Shown here: positions 1 through 10,567 of the stretch, piece after piece
How positions within the stretch are numbered: position 1 is the stretch's first letter
Layout of the letters: each line of letters begins with the position of its first letter
Source: Onchocerca volvulus
Taxonomy: Eukaryota > Nematoda > Chromadorea > Rhabditida > Onchocercidae
Direction of reading: 5' to 3'
Length of the DNA: 42,436 nt
NCBI GenBank assembly: GCA_000499405.2
Contig: HG738160.1
Coordinates: 1-42,436 of the forward strand
Position numbers and translations under genes: made by a program
The notes under the pieces: generated by a model
Database searches by the model: none
Told to the model about the DNA's origin: nothing
The model's input: the letters and a program-made list of their open reading frames with translations, nothing else

Positions 1-560
1 GCGAGCGATTTCATCTATATGTACCGCATTCCTATCACTTCTTTCTGGCTGCATGCGAAAAACTGCCATTTCGCTGCCTTTATCCACGTAGTTGCAAATG
101 CATTCGACCGATTTTACGGAGGTACAGTATTCCACACTTCTTGCACTTTTATGTTCTTAATAGCAAAGGCGAATATGAAACAACATATCGGTTATCTACT
201 TCGGCGTCACCATTCGCATATGTATGGTTGCTAATCTACCACAATCTTCTACCGTTCCTCCTTTGTATACAGAATATCCATCTTTTCCTATAGCTGTGTT
301 GGATACTAATGTTCGAGGATATCGCTGAGAGCATTCTCCGCCCATTGTAGATGGTGAATTTGGATTCAGCGTACCACAAGGTCCATGTATCATATTTTCC
401 GTCGCAACTTTATACAAGTCCTTATCTAAGTCGGCGTCCGGTATTATCTTAAATCATTGATTTTTTCTGAATTTTGTTACAAAACCAGGTTATTTTATGT
501 GCATGTGCAATCCTCTCTTTCGCCCATTGAGAACATTCAGTAGCGCACAGAAATCATGTT
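1..560 (-). pseudogene. Helitron Rep-domain fragment, cut by the window edge
   Basis: Minus-strand reading frames here match the middle of the Helitron replication initiator (Rep) protein. From 560 downward they show a decayed copy of the RYWMYS block, an H-A-H motif of the HUH endonuclease near 490-500, the family motif MIHGPCGTLNPNSP (inside a 73-codon frame at 196-417), and near 1-110 the block DKGSEMAVF followed by PERSDRN. The order matches the standard Helitron protein, but several stops and frame changes separate the blocks, so it is a relic. It continues outside the window at the left edge. At about 560-570 it abuts a BEL/Pao polyprotein end in the opposite orientation. This fragment contains exactly the Rep segment that is missing from the larger Helitron relic at 8,894-13,620. 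Confidence 0.8.
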
Positions 561-566
561 TACCAT

Positions 567-784
567 TAAATCCAATGGAAATTGGCGAAAATTAAAGAAT
601 TTAGCTGAAGTATCCATGAAAAATTAGGAGTGTTGGAACAGAATTACCAGATGGAATAATTCTAAATCGTCCAGTCAACATATTGCATCCTCTTGAAATA
701 AACCAGGATTTTTTCAGCAGTAGTACCGCAAGATCAAACAGAGAAGAGGAACCAATAGCAAGGCGAACAAGAAGCAATACATGA
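567..784 (+). pseudogene. BEL/Pao retrotransposon polyprotein, C-terminal end
   Basis: The plus strand reads QWKLAKIKEF at 573-602 and then, after a frame disruption, VGTELPDGIILNRPVNIL and HPLEI, ending at a TGA at 782-784. In BEL/Pao elements the polyprotein ends downstream of the integrase with a W-x-L/A-x-I block, a short variable stretch and a R-P-V-N-L-L-x-P-L-E-L/I block; both are seen here in the right order. The tail after it is basic and Arg/Glu-rich. No integrase, RNase H or reverse transcriptase is present upstream because Helitron DNA replaces it. It is a truncated, non-functional remnant. Confidence 0.7.
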
Positions 785-1019
785 TAACAACAAACGCAAC
801 ACTTAAGAAAGAATGATAAACGAGAAAATTCAATAGCAGAAGAGTCTAGAAGTAACACGACCAATAACAAACTCCAAGAAGAAAAACAAACTAAGCGTTA
901 TGTTAAGGAACTTATGACAATGATTTCCATAATGTTGACTCGAGCAATAGCGAAGAAAAATTGTCAGTGGATATTCGAAATACCAGTTAATGTACCTGAA
1001 AGAGGGAACTGTAGGGGAA

Positions 1020-1110
1020 AGATAATTTCTGTTTGATTTATGGGTTTGGATTTTAGAGTCGTTAGGTTGGAAATATTTGTGCTGCTGTGACTTGACTATA
1101 GCCTTTATTT
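1020..1110 (+). repeat. BEL-associated repeat shared with 18,440-18,535
   Basis: This stretch (with TTTCTGTTTGATT, then AGTCGTTaGGTTGGAAAT and GCTGCTGTGACTTGA) is closely matched in the same order at 18,448-18,530, and part of it again at 29,855-29,890 just downstream of an LTR. It is probably the untranslated region next to the LTRs of the local BEL/Pao family. Whether it is leader or 3-prime untranslated sequence cannot be settled here. Confidence 0.5.
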
Positions 1111-1860
1111 AGATTTACACGATATTAGAAACAATATCGTAGTTTAAAGCAACAAATAGTGTGAATAAAAATGAAACAATATGCAATTAATATAAAGAAT
1201 ACCAACAATAAATCTTTGACGAATGATTGATTGTGCTTCGTTCAGATTGCTTGATATTGGCTGGGAGCGTTTGCCACTGATACTGATGTAGGAGCCTGTC
1301 GTTGATGTAATTTTCTTGTATCTAATAAATTGAGATATCAACAATGGTAGAAAACGCTTCGCCACTAGTCTTAATGAATTGATGATCGGAGTGTTGGGAA
1401 ATTGCTGTCGCCTCTGTTAGTGGTGTAATTTAGCACTGAACCATCTGTCCAAGAAAATTTCGCTTTTGTATGGTCATCCAATAGGGGCGGAAGTTTTACA
1501 TTAATCATACAAAAGGGATTGATATGGATGAGATTAAAGAATAGGAGATAAATAATGCTTGAAACATTTAAACAAAGAAAGATGGTTTGGTCCCTACATT
1601 ACTACAATTGATTTTATGCCGACCATTTGCAACTCTTTAGACAAAGGGCATGACATTAATCCTCATAAATTTATAGACGTTAGTATATTTTACAAATCTC
1701 AAACAAAGCACATAAGCATTAGTAGATGATTAGATGAGGAGAACAAAGAGCTTTGTTCACAATGAGAGTATAAATTCTTTGTTACAAAAAAAAAATATTT
1801 GAATTCTGTCAGCATTTTTTCGGTTTACCGACAGGAACTGCAAATAAATCATAGATCAAA

Positions 1861-3110
1861 ATGTCACATCAGTTAGAGCAACAGTATACACCAGAACTCA
1901 CATATCATATCGGCTATAAAGTGTACCAACATCATTCGAACTATATGCAGGAACACATTCCCTAGACTGTCATTGTCCGTAGTTCCGACCAAATGACCAT
2001 TTCCGTAACGCCATCAGAATTCTGCAGAACTTTAAATGATCGAAGAGAAGTAAATGAATTTGTTCTAAATCAAATCTCTCCGGACAAGTGGGCAACAAGT
2101 AATAACAAATAATGTTCTTACGGATGGATAGGAACTAAACGTTAGTCAACAACAAACTTTGTGCCGTCGAAAGAAGAGATATTTCTATGTGACGGAAGAA
2201 GTCAATGTTCGATCTCGACAACATGGAAAAATGTGCAACACAAAAAAGGAAATGCATCAATAATACCAAAATTGACTTATGGAATAGCACAGAAGCAATG
2301 TGACACTGCCTATATCAAAGAATCGGAAGATTTGATGCGCTGAGATATGGAAATTATCTCATTATAGACGAGCTACACATCTCATTAATATTCCAAATGG
2401 TAAATGAAAAGATCATCACGTCACAATGTGAGTCTAATGAAAGGAGAGTTTATTATTGATATGGATGGGCACGAACTCGAAGGATACCCATTATTCATGA
2501 TGAAATTGATTCAAAGGAACCCAGAGAACACGAAGTTCTAATGCAGTTCCAATATTCTCGACACCTTACAGCAAGAATTTCGAAAACGACTTAAAGAAAT
2601 ACACAAAAGAAGCTGTCAAAATCGGAATAATCTGTTTTTCATAAATTAAATGGTTGCTCCTTATTGATCTAACAACGGCAGTCGAATGTTATTACTAAGG
2701 AACGATGTTATGACTAAGGAAGTTGAAGGAAAGCTGCTGGTCGTCCCTTGTCAATCGAACGAAATCAAAACAAATTCTTGATTTCGAGGGAGCAATAATC
2801 AGTGGATTTGAAATTGAAAAAATCAATGCGGAATTAGAAATCTCAGTACACAAACAAGAAGCAATTAACTTAGTGATTCCAACAAGAATCAGACATTCTT
2901 CGATAACAAATTTTCCGAAAAGGAGAAGAGCTCGCAGAACATTTGGAAGTTGATGAGATTACCGAAATTATGAAAAAGGAAGATGGAGAAATCACCAAAC
3001 GCTGGAGATTGATTATCCTTGGTATGAGCATTGTGGGAATATTATCATTTGTATTGATCGCAATCAAACTGAAGCTTGATCTTATTAAATCTTTGTCCAT
3101 ATTGCTTTGA
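1861..3110 (+). pseudogene. Broken env-like membrane glycoprotein reading frame downstream of BEL pol
   Basis: Plus-strand frames starting at an ATG at 1,861 read through several stop codons and frame changes to a TGA at 3,108-3,110. The interior has a cysteine-containing segment around 2,190-2,215. The last part (about 2,925-3,107) reads a charged acidic stretch, then a clear hydrophobic segment of about 20 residues at roughly 3,010-3,070, then a short Lys-rich tail. A C-terminal membrane anchor following a BEL polyprotein end is the layout of env-bearing nematode BEL/Pao elements. I did not find a diagnostic fusion-protein motif, so the env call is inference. The frame is disrupted and not functional. 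Confidence 0.35.
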
Positions 3111-3194
3111 AACCTCCCATCGAAGAAAAACTATCACTATTCCTACAAGTATATTACAAGCTCCCTTAATAGACAAGACCAAATGAGAAAAGGC

Positions 3195-3683
3195 TGTCGA
3201 GTAAGTTGATTTATAGCACAAACGAATTTCGAACTTGGATCGGGAATAATAAAATTGGCGGGAAATTTGCTTGTGCTACAACTTCAAACTTAGGTAATTA
3301 AACGGTTTATTGCGAAACTTTGATAACACGACAACGAATAGGCCATTACAATATCAGTCATATCAACAAAACAATTCCAATGATGATTCATAACCTTAAA
3401 GGAAGAGGGTAAACAACCCTGACCTATTAAATCCGACCTTATAATAATAAACCCTTAAAAATGATCCTATACTCAGCACTTCTCTTATTTATAAAGAGAG
3501 GATAATGATAGAGTTTGATCTGCAAGAAAGGATCAACACTAGCACATGACAGCGCGCCTTTATTGGTACGTGACCGAGACTGCAATATTTGAGTTATTAA
3601 TTGCACATCAAAACAACAATTCAGAACGGCAAACATGATTGAATTGTATAATTGATATTACGACGTTTCACGTAATTTCCACA
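3195..3683 (-). mobile_element. Solo LTR of the local BEL/Pao-type family (minus orientation)
   Basis: Read on the minus strand from 3,683 it starts TGTGGAAATTACG and ends CTCGACA at 3,195. In between it shares, in order, three blocks with the LTR at 13,900-14,353: CCAATAAAGGCGCGCT at about 3,570, GATCAAAC followed by CTCTTTATAAATAAG at about 3,485-3,530 (TATA-like), and TCATTGGAATTGTTTTGTTGATAT, then TTTAATTACCTAAGTTTGA at about 3,285-3,305. Its length of 489 bp is like its relatives. The flanks (AAGGC left, AAGAT right) are not a perfect target duplication. It lies in the opposite orientation to the env-like frame, so it is probably an independent insertion. Confidence 0.65.
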
Positions 3684-3699
3684 AAGATTATTAAACAAA

Positions 3700-5690
3700 G
3701 ATTTTTTTGTTATGAGCCTCTAGCTCTCCCTCTTTAAAACAACTAATCGTCGGAAGTGTTGAAACATTCGAAATATTTGCTCTGTAGATATTTAAGTCAA
3801 TGCATCACATTCGCTACTACGCATTTGATTAATTAGATCTTGAATTTTTCTCAGTAATTGTTTCAGCAAACGTCAGATACTTTGTTTAATTAGATCAAAA
3901 ATTTACTTCCGGCAAAGTATCAATTCTTGTCGGAAAACCCGAAATAACATCTCCAAAATTACTTTTCTATCTCAATTCCCACACTGAATCAAGTTTTTTC
4001 CATCGTTATAATTTTTATGATGCCATTCTTACTCCAAAATACCATATATATTTCACAATTCAATCTATTAAGATCATCGTCCTCTGCGATCGATAACTCG
4101 GAGTTTTTAACTTTCTGTAACATTACCTAGTCTGTTCAATAAAATATCTATTATAATACTTGTCTAATTGACCACAACAAAACTTTCCCCAAATCATTTC
4201 TAAGGAATTTCCAGAAATTCCCGACAATATCATCATTATTAATTTGCTTTAGAATTTTACAGGTTCTTTCATGTTTCATTTCATTTCATATTTTTCAAAA
4301 CGGGAATGCAAGAGTACTGATCGATCGACTCTTTCTCGTCTACCTCAGCATTAAACAGAAAGCTTAATATAGCAGTATTAAATAATTCATATAATACGTC
4401 TATTATTATCAAATATACTAAAATCGATCGCATCATTACTGTAGAAATTCTGAAGTTTCAATGCACGCATATTTTAAATAAAGGTAAGAAAAATAACAAA
4501 ATTAAAGGTAGAAAGGTGTGAATTGAATGAATGAACAATTTAGCGTGGCTACCCAAATGTTTTTTTTTTTTTCCGTCCAATTAGTTTCAACAGTTAGCAT
4601 TCAATGCGAGAACAGCGAAGACTTCTAATGCTGATATGAAACTATGCTATTTTCACTAACTTAACTAGTTGCATGCTTTTTAAATGGTATTTTTTGAATG
4701 TTATCCTGAACTAAATTAAGAAATTCATTGCAAATTATTTTAAGATCTGAATTTTTGTCTTGGAATATTTCTGATTATTTAAAAGTTCAATTAGAAGAGA
4801 GAGTTTTCTACAAGGTCTTTATAAGTACTCATCAACGAAATTTGATTTCAGTAGACTTAATTATTTTCTACAGTTTTAACTATCATACCTAATATTTCCA
4901 TTGATACGATTCGCATGATGCTAAAACAGAAAATCATCTCTTTACATTGAATTAAATGCAATAATTAGGATTTTGAAAGGAAACATAACCGAAGAAACAG
5001 AAAACTATCAATTGCTTTTTCTAATATATTAATAATCCGAATTATGTAAATGGAAGCAAATCGATGAAGATAAAATGACTAATTTGCATAATTAAACAGC
5101 TTTTATTAAGTGACCTTCAACCATGACAATTAAGCAAAATTTATTCCAAATTGTTGCTTTCAAATTGGCGGAGATCACTGATTCAGAAATTCAAAAAAAA
5201 AAAACATTTAACACATTTAAAGTATTATCAAAGCTGCAGTTTTGAAAAACAGATGTTCAGCATTTGTATTTCATTTTCTTTTTTTGTGGTGAGCTAATAA
5301 AAATACACCTATATATTTGCTGAATTATGATTTTGTTTTATAACAACTTTGAAATTTTAAATAGTGGAAGTTTTTTTTTTTTTTTTTTTTCGAAATTTTA
5401 GAGAAAGAGCTTTAAATATTTCACTGAGTTCAAAATATCTATTAAATGCATAAATACATGAAATTTTATCAGAATTGCTGAAAATCTAATGACTTTGTAA
5501 TTTAAGAAATATCATAAACTGCTTTCTTCATAAAAACCAAATCTTCTATTTCAGCATTTACTGACAAAATTTCGTTAAGGTATTCATCACGGATTTCATC
5601 CATTATGAGAAGAACACATATACGATGTGTTGGTGCAAACAGACCAAATAAATTGAGATGACGGAGTAGAACTGCTTCATTATATGTTAA
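3700..5690. other. A+T-rich intergenic region, no gene recognised
   Basis: No reading frame, splice-consistent exon chain or repeat family could be supported. It contains homopolymer runs at 4,560-4,572 (T), 5,193-5,204 (A) and a 20-base T run at 5,371-5,390. It separates the transposon cluster at the left edge from the collagen gene. Confidence 0.5.
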
Positions 5691-5696
5691 AATTCC

Positions 5697-5702
5697 TTTA
5701 TT
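5697..5702 (-). terminator. Polyadenylation signal AATAAA of the mini-collagen gene
   Basis: A perfect AATAAA on the minus strand lies 9 bases after the TAA stop codon of the mini-collagen. Such a close signal supports the gene ending here rather than splicing to a further exon. Confidence 0.6.
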
Positions 5703-5710
5703 TGTTGATT

Positions 5711-6090
5711 TTATCCAACCAATCCTAGCATGTCCCCTCCAGGTGGCCCCATTTTTCCCACCTCTCCTTGTTTACCCTGTGGCCCTAGCAGCCCTCGCTT
5801 GCCAATAACACCTTCCCCTCCTGGTGGTCCTCGCGGTCCAGTGGGTCCTTGTATTCCTCGAGGTCCTGCGTCTCCTGGCGGTCCCTTTGCTCCTTTATTA
5901 CCATCCTTCCCATCAAGTCCCTTTGGTCCTGGCAACTGTGATGGACCGCAAGCCTGAAATAAAATTTGCGCATATTTTAAATCAGTCTTAAAAATATCGT
6001 TTCTCACTTAAAAACAATTCATTTGGGGAAACTTACTTGGATTACGAAAAGAGCACAGATTACCAAAAGAAAAATATCGAAAAGATACAT
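5711..6090 (-). CDS. Secreted mini-collagen, two exons, 98 residues
   Basis: Exon 1 is 6,090-6,037 (18 codons) and encodes a hydrophobic signal peptide, [18 protein letters not shown]. The intron (6,036-5,954, 83 bp) has a GTAAGT donor and a TTTCAG acceptor and is phase 0. Exon 2 (5,953-5,711) encodes ACGPSQLP and then 22 uninterrupted Gly-X-Y triplets, then GGD and a short hydrophobic tail before TAA. The only cysteine lies just after the predicted signal cleavage site and could form an interchain disulfide. Several Y positions are Pro (GPP), the targets of prolyl 4-hydroxylase. Nematode cuticle collagens are usually near 300 residues with an N-terminal domain and furin-like site; those are absent. 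A candidate cis or trans splice acceptor (TTCCAG) lies 13 bases upstream of the ATG. It could also be the 3-prime part of a longer collagen gene with undetected upstream exons. Confidence 0.75.
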
Positions 6091-6103
6091 TGGTACTGAC
6101 AAT

Positions 6104-6110
6104 CTGGAAT
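6104..6110 (-). promoter_or_regulatory. Candidate 5-prime splice or SL trans-splice acceptor for the mini-collagen
   Basis: On the minus strand TTAATTAATTCCAG ends at 6,104, 13 bases upstream of the mini-collagen ATG at 6,090. Nematode spliced-leader acceptors sit at such distances and match a pyrimidine-rich CAG. It could instead accept a cis-spliced upstream exon. Confidence 0.3.
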
Positions 6111-6309
6111 TAATTAAAGGGAAAGAATTTTCAAATTTTCTTTCAAATATCTGGATGAATTTTGGAGAAGATGAAAGAACAAAAGATGTCAAATGAAGCA
6201 TCAAGATTTCTTCGAAGATCATCTATGGAAAAAATTTTTCATGGATGGACTGTCCTCTTATTTTTAGTCCATGATTCTTTAAAACAAATAGCAATTACTA
6301 GATAAGAAT

Positions 6310-6570
6310 TTAGAAATTTCACTTGAAAAGTTTTAATTTTTTTCGCGATATAAATAAAAGAAAGAATTATAATTCGACTGATTAGGATAAAAAAATTCTC
6401 TCTGAATTAATATAATATCAATGTCAGCAAAAATCAAAAGATTTAAATGAAAAATATATGGAGCGAATTGAAAAAAAAAAATCTTCCATTTATAATTGAA
6501 ACTCGCGATATCAGATGTGAATCTTCCGGAAATCATAAAAGGAAGAAACATTTGAAGGATTATTTGTGGA
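6310..6570. repeat. Dispersed repeat matching 40,490-40,735
   Basis: Ordered short matches link this block with 40,490-40,735 on the same strand: CACTTGAAAAGTTTT against CACTTGAAAAATTTT, then TCAAAAGATTTAAATGAAAA against TCAAGACTTAAATTGAAAA, then AATCTTCCGGAAATCAT against AATCTTTCCGGAAATTAT, then ACATTTGAAGGATTATTTGTG against a near match. No coding potential is evident. It may be an old mobile element or an older, more diverged duplication. Confidence 0.45.
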
Positions 6571-7135
6571 ATGATTGCAATTAATGTAGCAAAATACGGC
6601 ATGGAAAATTATCGGTGGCATGTGAAAACTACATAGACTTTCTCACATGATTTAAAAGTAACGAAAGAAAGACTAAATTAAATGGCAGAGTTAGATTGAT
6701 CAAGATGTTGTGAAGTTAGATTAGAAAATAGATTTTGAGATTTTTAAAAATCTGACTAACCGGATATATGTAATTTAATTCCTCAAAACCTTTGAATAAT
6801 TCAAAGTTTAATCCAATTGCATTTTGGAACGCTCAATTGAAGTTTATGTTCAACTTTTTGTATAAGTGAAACAATTTATTGTAATGAAGAAGATGTAATG
6901 GTAGAAAATAAAATTATTTTTGTCATCTCAAGTGCACCTGACGATAAAAGCATCTCATTGAGATTAGCGTAGAAAATTAGGTTTTAGATCTTTCTTTAAC
7001 AAAAAAACTCGTTTTTTCGAACTTAGTTTGTCTCAGCTCTACTTATGGTCTGGAAACTGTAATTAAACTTTGTTTATGGATGTTGGAATGCAAAAAAAAA
7101 CATATGGATGTTGGAAATAAAATTTCGTAATGTCA

Positions 7136-7342
7136 TTAGCTGCTAGCTGCCAGCCAGTGTTCAATGCTACTGATGTATTCTTCATTGAGATACAAAACTT
7201 CCACTATTCCAAGATATTCCGCATGTTTGACCTTAATTTTAATCCTTTTTTTGATTCGCTTTTCCTTTTCTGCAGCTTGCATAAACCTTTCTTCATACTT
7301 ACTGTCTTTTTTATGCATGTGTCTTCTGCATTTCTTTTTAAT
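7136..7342 (-). CDS. Candidate terminal exon of an unidentified gene
   Basis: From a possible acceptor (TTTTTTTCAAAG, ending at 7,343) the minus strand stays open for about 68 codons to a TAA at 7,136. The product is highly charged and looks like real protein: a Lys/Arg-rich first part (KKDSKYEERFMQAAEKEKRI), a basic repeat-like stretch, then AEYLGIVEVLYLNEEYISS and a short tail ending WLAASS. The composition suggests a helical, possibly coiled-coil segment. I do not recognise the family. No upstream exon could be joined, because Helitron ends begin at 7,640, so it may be the truncated 3-prime end of a gene or a captured exon. Confidence 0.35.
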   Translation of the reverse strand: MKKKCRRHMHKKDSKYEERFMQAAEKEKRIKKRIKIKVKHAEYLGIVEVLYLNEEYISSIEHWLAASS

Positions 7343-7639
7343 CTTTGAAAAAAAGACAGTACTTTTAATTTTTTATCTTCCAAAGAAATGATGTTAGAGT
7401 TATAAAAATAGTAACAGTAATATTCTTTTAGCATATATAAATGTCAAAAAGAAGAATTAATACACATTTTTAATTTGTTTTAATTTTAGAATTCATCGGA
7501 AACTTTTTATAAACTGCAATTTTTTCTCGTGATAATTCACTGCGAATTTCATTGAGAAATCCTTTAATCTATATTCGGCCAACAACAAATTTATCTAATA
7601 ATTAAATTTTTCTATTGATTAATTGAACAGCATAAAAGA

Positions 7640-8050
7640 AAGAATTGCAATGATTGGCTTTCGGTGTCCAGTTCCAGCTAGTCTATAAAAATAAAAATGT
7701 CAGTATTCGTTTGTTCAGAAATTTCAAGCCTCCGAAAGTTCTTAAACATGCGTCTTATTTATATTAATACAAAATCATAGATATCGAAAAGTCCTTACTT
7801 ACTGCTTTGAAGTTTTGGCACAAAGTTGCATTCGATTACACGCAATATTTTATACATGCACTGCTATTATTTATTACTAGTTGGCCCGACCAAGCTCCGT
7901 ATAGCCAAGTCAGCTATCTGTGGGGACCGACACGCTTCGCGTGTCCGGCTCCAGCGAATCTATATAAATAAAAATGTCAATTTTGATTTTTTCAAAAGTC
8001 TTAAAATTCCAAAAATTCTTAAACACGCATCTTATCTGTATTAATTTAAA
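7640..8050 (+). mobile_element. Helitron termini joined head to tail
   Basis: At 7,665-7,681 a decayed Helitron 3-prime end finishes in CCAGCTAG, and at 7,682 a typical Helitron 5-prime end begins, TCTATAAAAATAAAAATG. About 270 bases later a second 3-prime end occurs: a 6-bp hairpin GACACG-CTTCG-CGTGTC at 7,929-7,945 followed by CGGCTCCAGCGA, and directly after it another 5-prime end at 7,959, TCTATATAAATAAAAATG. Helitrons have 5-prime TC, a 3-prime hairpin about 10-12 bases before a CTRR end, and insert between A and T. Here short non-autonomous copies lie in tandem. Confidence 0.65.
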
Positions 8051-8640
8051 ATCTTAAATTTACGAAAGTTTATATCTATTGCTTTGAAATTCTGACAGAA
8101 CGTTGCATCAGAATATGCGCATATTTTTAAATATTCATCGATTGATTTGAAATTTTCATATACGTTGCATTCGAATAGGCAAATGTTTTTAAAATAAATA
8201 AGGCGAGCAATTCAAGATTTTCGTTTGTTTTTTGCTTTGTGAGAAATATGATTCGTTTATTTTTTGATTTGTGGGGAATGTAGTTGCGTTGCAAAAATGT
8301 CGAAATGTTTCGTTCAAGCAATTTAAGGATTATTTCTCTGATTTCTAATATTAGATTGTGTCTTGAATTGCTCTTTTCGTAAGTTTTACCCATTTATCTA
8401 AACCGCACAATTGTAAGATTGACAATGAGCTTTGTTGATCGTGAATGCAAACGTCTATCAAATTGGGAATTGCAATCTCTTAAATTGAAATGGCCTAGAA
8501 ATTGCAATAGTTTATCTTGCGCTATTTTAATTTTCTTAATTTCAACAACTTGCAAAAATAAACTTTGCAAAAAATTTCCACAGTATCGATTAGGCTTCCG
8601 AAAAAGAAAAACTTTGCAATATTTTGGATTAAAATGAAAT
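8050..8640. mobile_element. Helitron subterminal sequence and a fragment of the helicase 3-prime end
   Basis: The stretch 8,090-8,300 recurs as its reverse complement at 32,640-32,800 (shared features include the string with GTTTGTTTTTTGC and the two GTTGCATTCGAA-like words). At 8,400-8,500 the minus strand encodes a decayed copy of the last part of the Helitron PIF1 helicase (FQFKRLQFPI, two stops, then TFAFTINKA), the same block as at 9,060-9,160 and 14,354-14,470. Nothing else coding was seen. Confidence 0.5.
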
Positions 8641-8649
8641 ATTGAACAT

Positions 8650-8893
8650 TTTTATTTCCTCTACTTCAAAATTATTTCAGAATAATATCGATTTAAGTTC
8701 CGAGAAAAAAAACTTTAGAGACAGATTAAAGGAACTGGTTGAAATTTCACAGTAAATTTATTGAGAACCAAAAATGTTGGAGGAAGTAGTCGCAGTTAGT
8801 GCAGAAAGTTGCGTGGTGAATAAATTCTTTCCTTCATGAAAGCATAGTGTGAGGCGAATTTAAAAAATTCGTTTGGCGCAGCGCTACGATAAT
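8650..8893. mobile_element. Helitron 3-prime untranslated/subterminal region
   Basis: Downstream of the helicase stop on the minus strand. The block at about 8,770-8,835 (GGAGGAAGTAGTCGCAGTTA, then TGCAGAAAG, then GGTGAATAAATTC) recurs at 32,820-32,875 on the plus strand, which ties it to the Helitron family rather than to unique sequence. Confidence 0.5.
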
Positions 8894-10567
8894 TCAGTTT
8901 CCTCCCACATCTGATATGTTTACTTGTGGGTATACAATATTTTTTGTTGTTTCATTATCTGTGTAGATATAAAGACTGTCTGGTTTGCCAACTCTAGAAC
9001 ACGCAACATATAATTGTGCATGTGAATAGCAATCGGTCTCCATATATAAACCGCATAATTCTAACGATTGACCCTAGGCTTTGTTGATGGTGAATGCAAA
9101 TTCCAATCGAACTGGGAATTGCAATCTCTTAAACTGAAATGGCATTTCCGTTGGAATCATAGGAATGCGAAGAATAAGCATATCTTCACCTTTGAAAGGT
9201 CCTGTCAAGATTGATGCTTCTATTTCGTTGCTCATTAATTTTTTTACTGCAAGCCGCGTGCCAGTGCAAAGTTTTGGCTGACTGCTATTTCGCAACATGA
9301 TAAATGGCACGCCAATTTTCAATTGCAGTACGTGCGGTCGCAGCTCTATCAAATTGAGTGGATTCAAAAATTCTGTTGGATAATTAACCAAACTTCATCT
9401 GCTTCCACAACATTGTCGAAGGATTTATATGTGACTATCTCGCTTTGAATGTTAGATTATATAATATTGTTATGTTCGTCGACGTCTTTGTTCTTGGCTG
9501 CAAGAATGGCTCGTACACTCAGCCAATCGTGATTGTTATAATTAATTTGAATATTGGGAAATACTTTTTCAACCAACTCTTCTTTTGAGGTTACTAAATT
9601 GCAGAAGATATGAGGCAATGTAATTCGTTCTGTGGTCAGATCAACCGGCATCTCACCGTTTCCAATTTCCAGCAATTGATGTGAGAATATTCCAGATGAT
9701 CGATCGTTTTGCAGTTGAACACGCATATTTGCAGTTAATTATAAATCGTCTTTATGTGTCTCTACAAAGCAGAATATTTCAGGCAAGCATTACTTTCGTC
9801 CGCTGGTGTCGATCGAGGAATTGCAGGTAATGTTCGCCTGAAATCTCCTGCAAACAGTATTAATGCTATCCTAAATGGTCTGATATTTCCACGCAAATCT
9901 TGCAATGATCGATTAAGAGCCTCGATCGATTTTTTGTGCGCCATTGTACATTCATCCCAAACAATAAGTTTGTATTTTTGCAATACTCTACTCATGCCCG
10001 ATGTCTTGGAAATGTTGCATATGGGAGTTTCAATCAATTGAATGTTCAATGGCAATTTCAAAGCGGAATGAGCAGTTCTTCTACCTGGTAACAATGTTGC
10101 AGATATTCCGACGATGCAAAAGCTAAGGCTATGCCATTTTCGGATCGAACTGTTGCCAGAATCAATCTAATTAGAAATATTTTATCAGTTCCCTCTGGCG
10201 CATCTAAAAAGAAGGTTTCTCCAACTCCCTTATTGACAGTTAGCATTATTTGATAGTAAATGGCTTTCTGCTCAAATGTAAGCTTAGTAATATTTGATTG
10301 CACGTATGACGAAAGATCAGCCATGTTGTAATTTTGCTCGCGATGCAATTCTATATCAAACGAAGCAGCAACAGATCGACTCGATGATGGCATTCCCAAT
10401 TGGTTGAAAACTTTAATCACTATCAACGCTTCGTTGTAGATTTCTGCTGTGATGTTCATGTTCATATTTGAATTTTCGCTGCATATTCGATGCAGAATAT
10501 CTTCAGCCGTATACGATTTATGTTTCTCCCATAACTCCGCTGGAGATGAAGGAGAGTAGCTGGTCAA
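8894..10567 (-). pseudogene. Helitron PIF1-like DNA helicase portion
   Basis: PIF1/RecD-type superfamily 1 helicases unwind DNA during rolling-circle transposition. In order on the minus strand: LTFEQKAIYYQIM, then the nucleotide-binding loop as DAPEGTDKIFLIRLILATVR (10,150-10,210; the family has G-T-G-K-T, here G-T-D-K-I), the Walker B region IVWDECTMAHKK (9,930-9,970), AGDFRRTLPAIPRSTP, EIGNGEMPVDLTTERITLP (9,625-9,685), and the C-terminal block FQFKRLQFPVRLEFAFTINKA. At 9,074-9,076 the conserved Gln codon after NKA is TAG. The frame after the stop continues GQSLELCGLYMETD and ends VACSRVGKPDSLYI then a TGA at 8,894. The replaced Walker A Lys position and stop indicate loss of activity. Confidence 0.85.

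Noticed and set aside
5730..5957. Plus-strand proline-rich open frame of 75 codons
   Set aside because: It is the exact antisense of the Gly-X-Y exon; GGN/CCN codons make both strands open.
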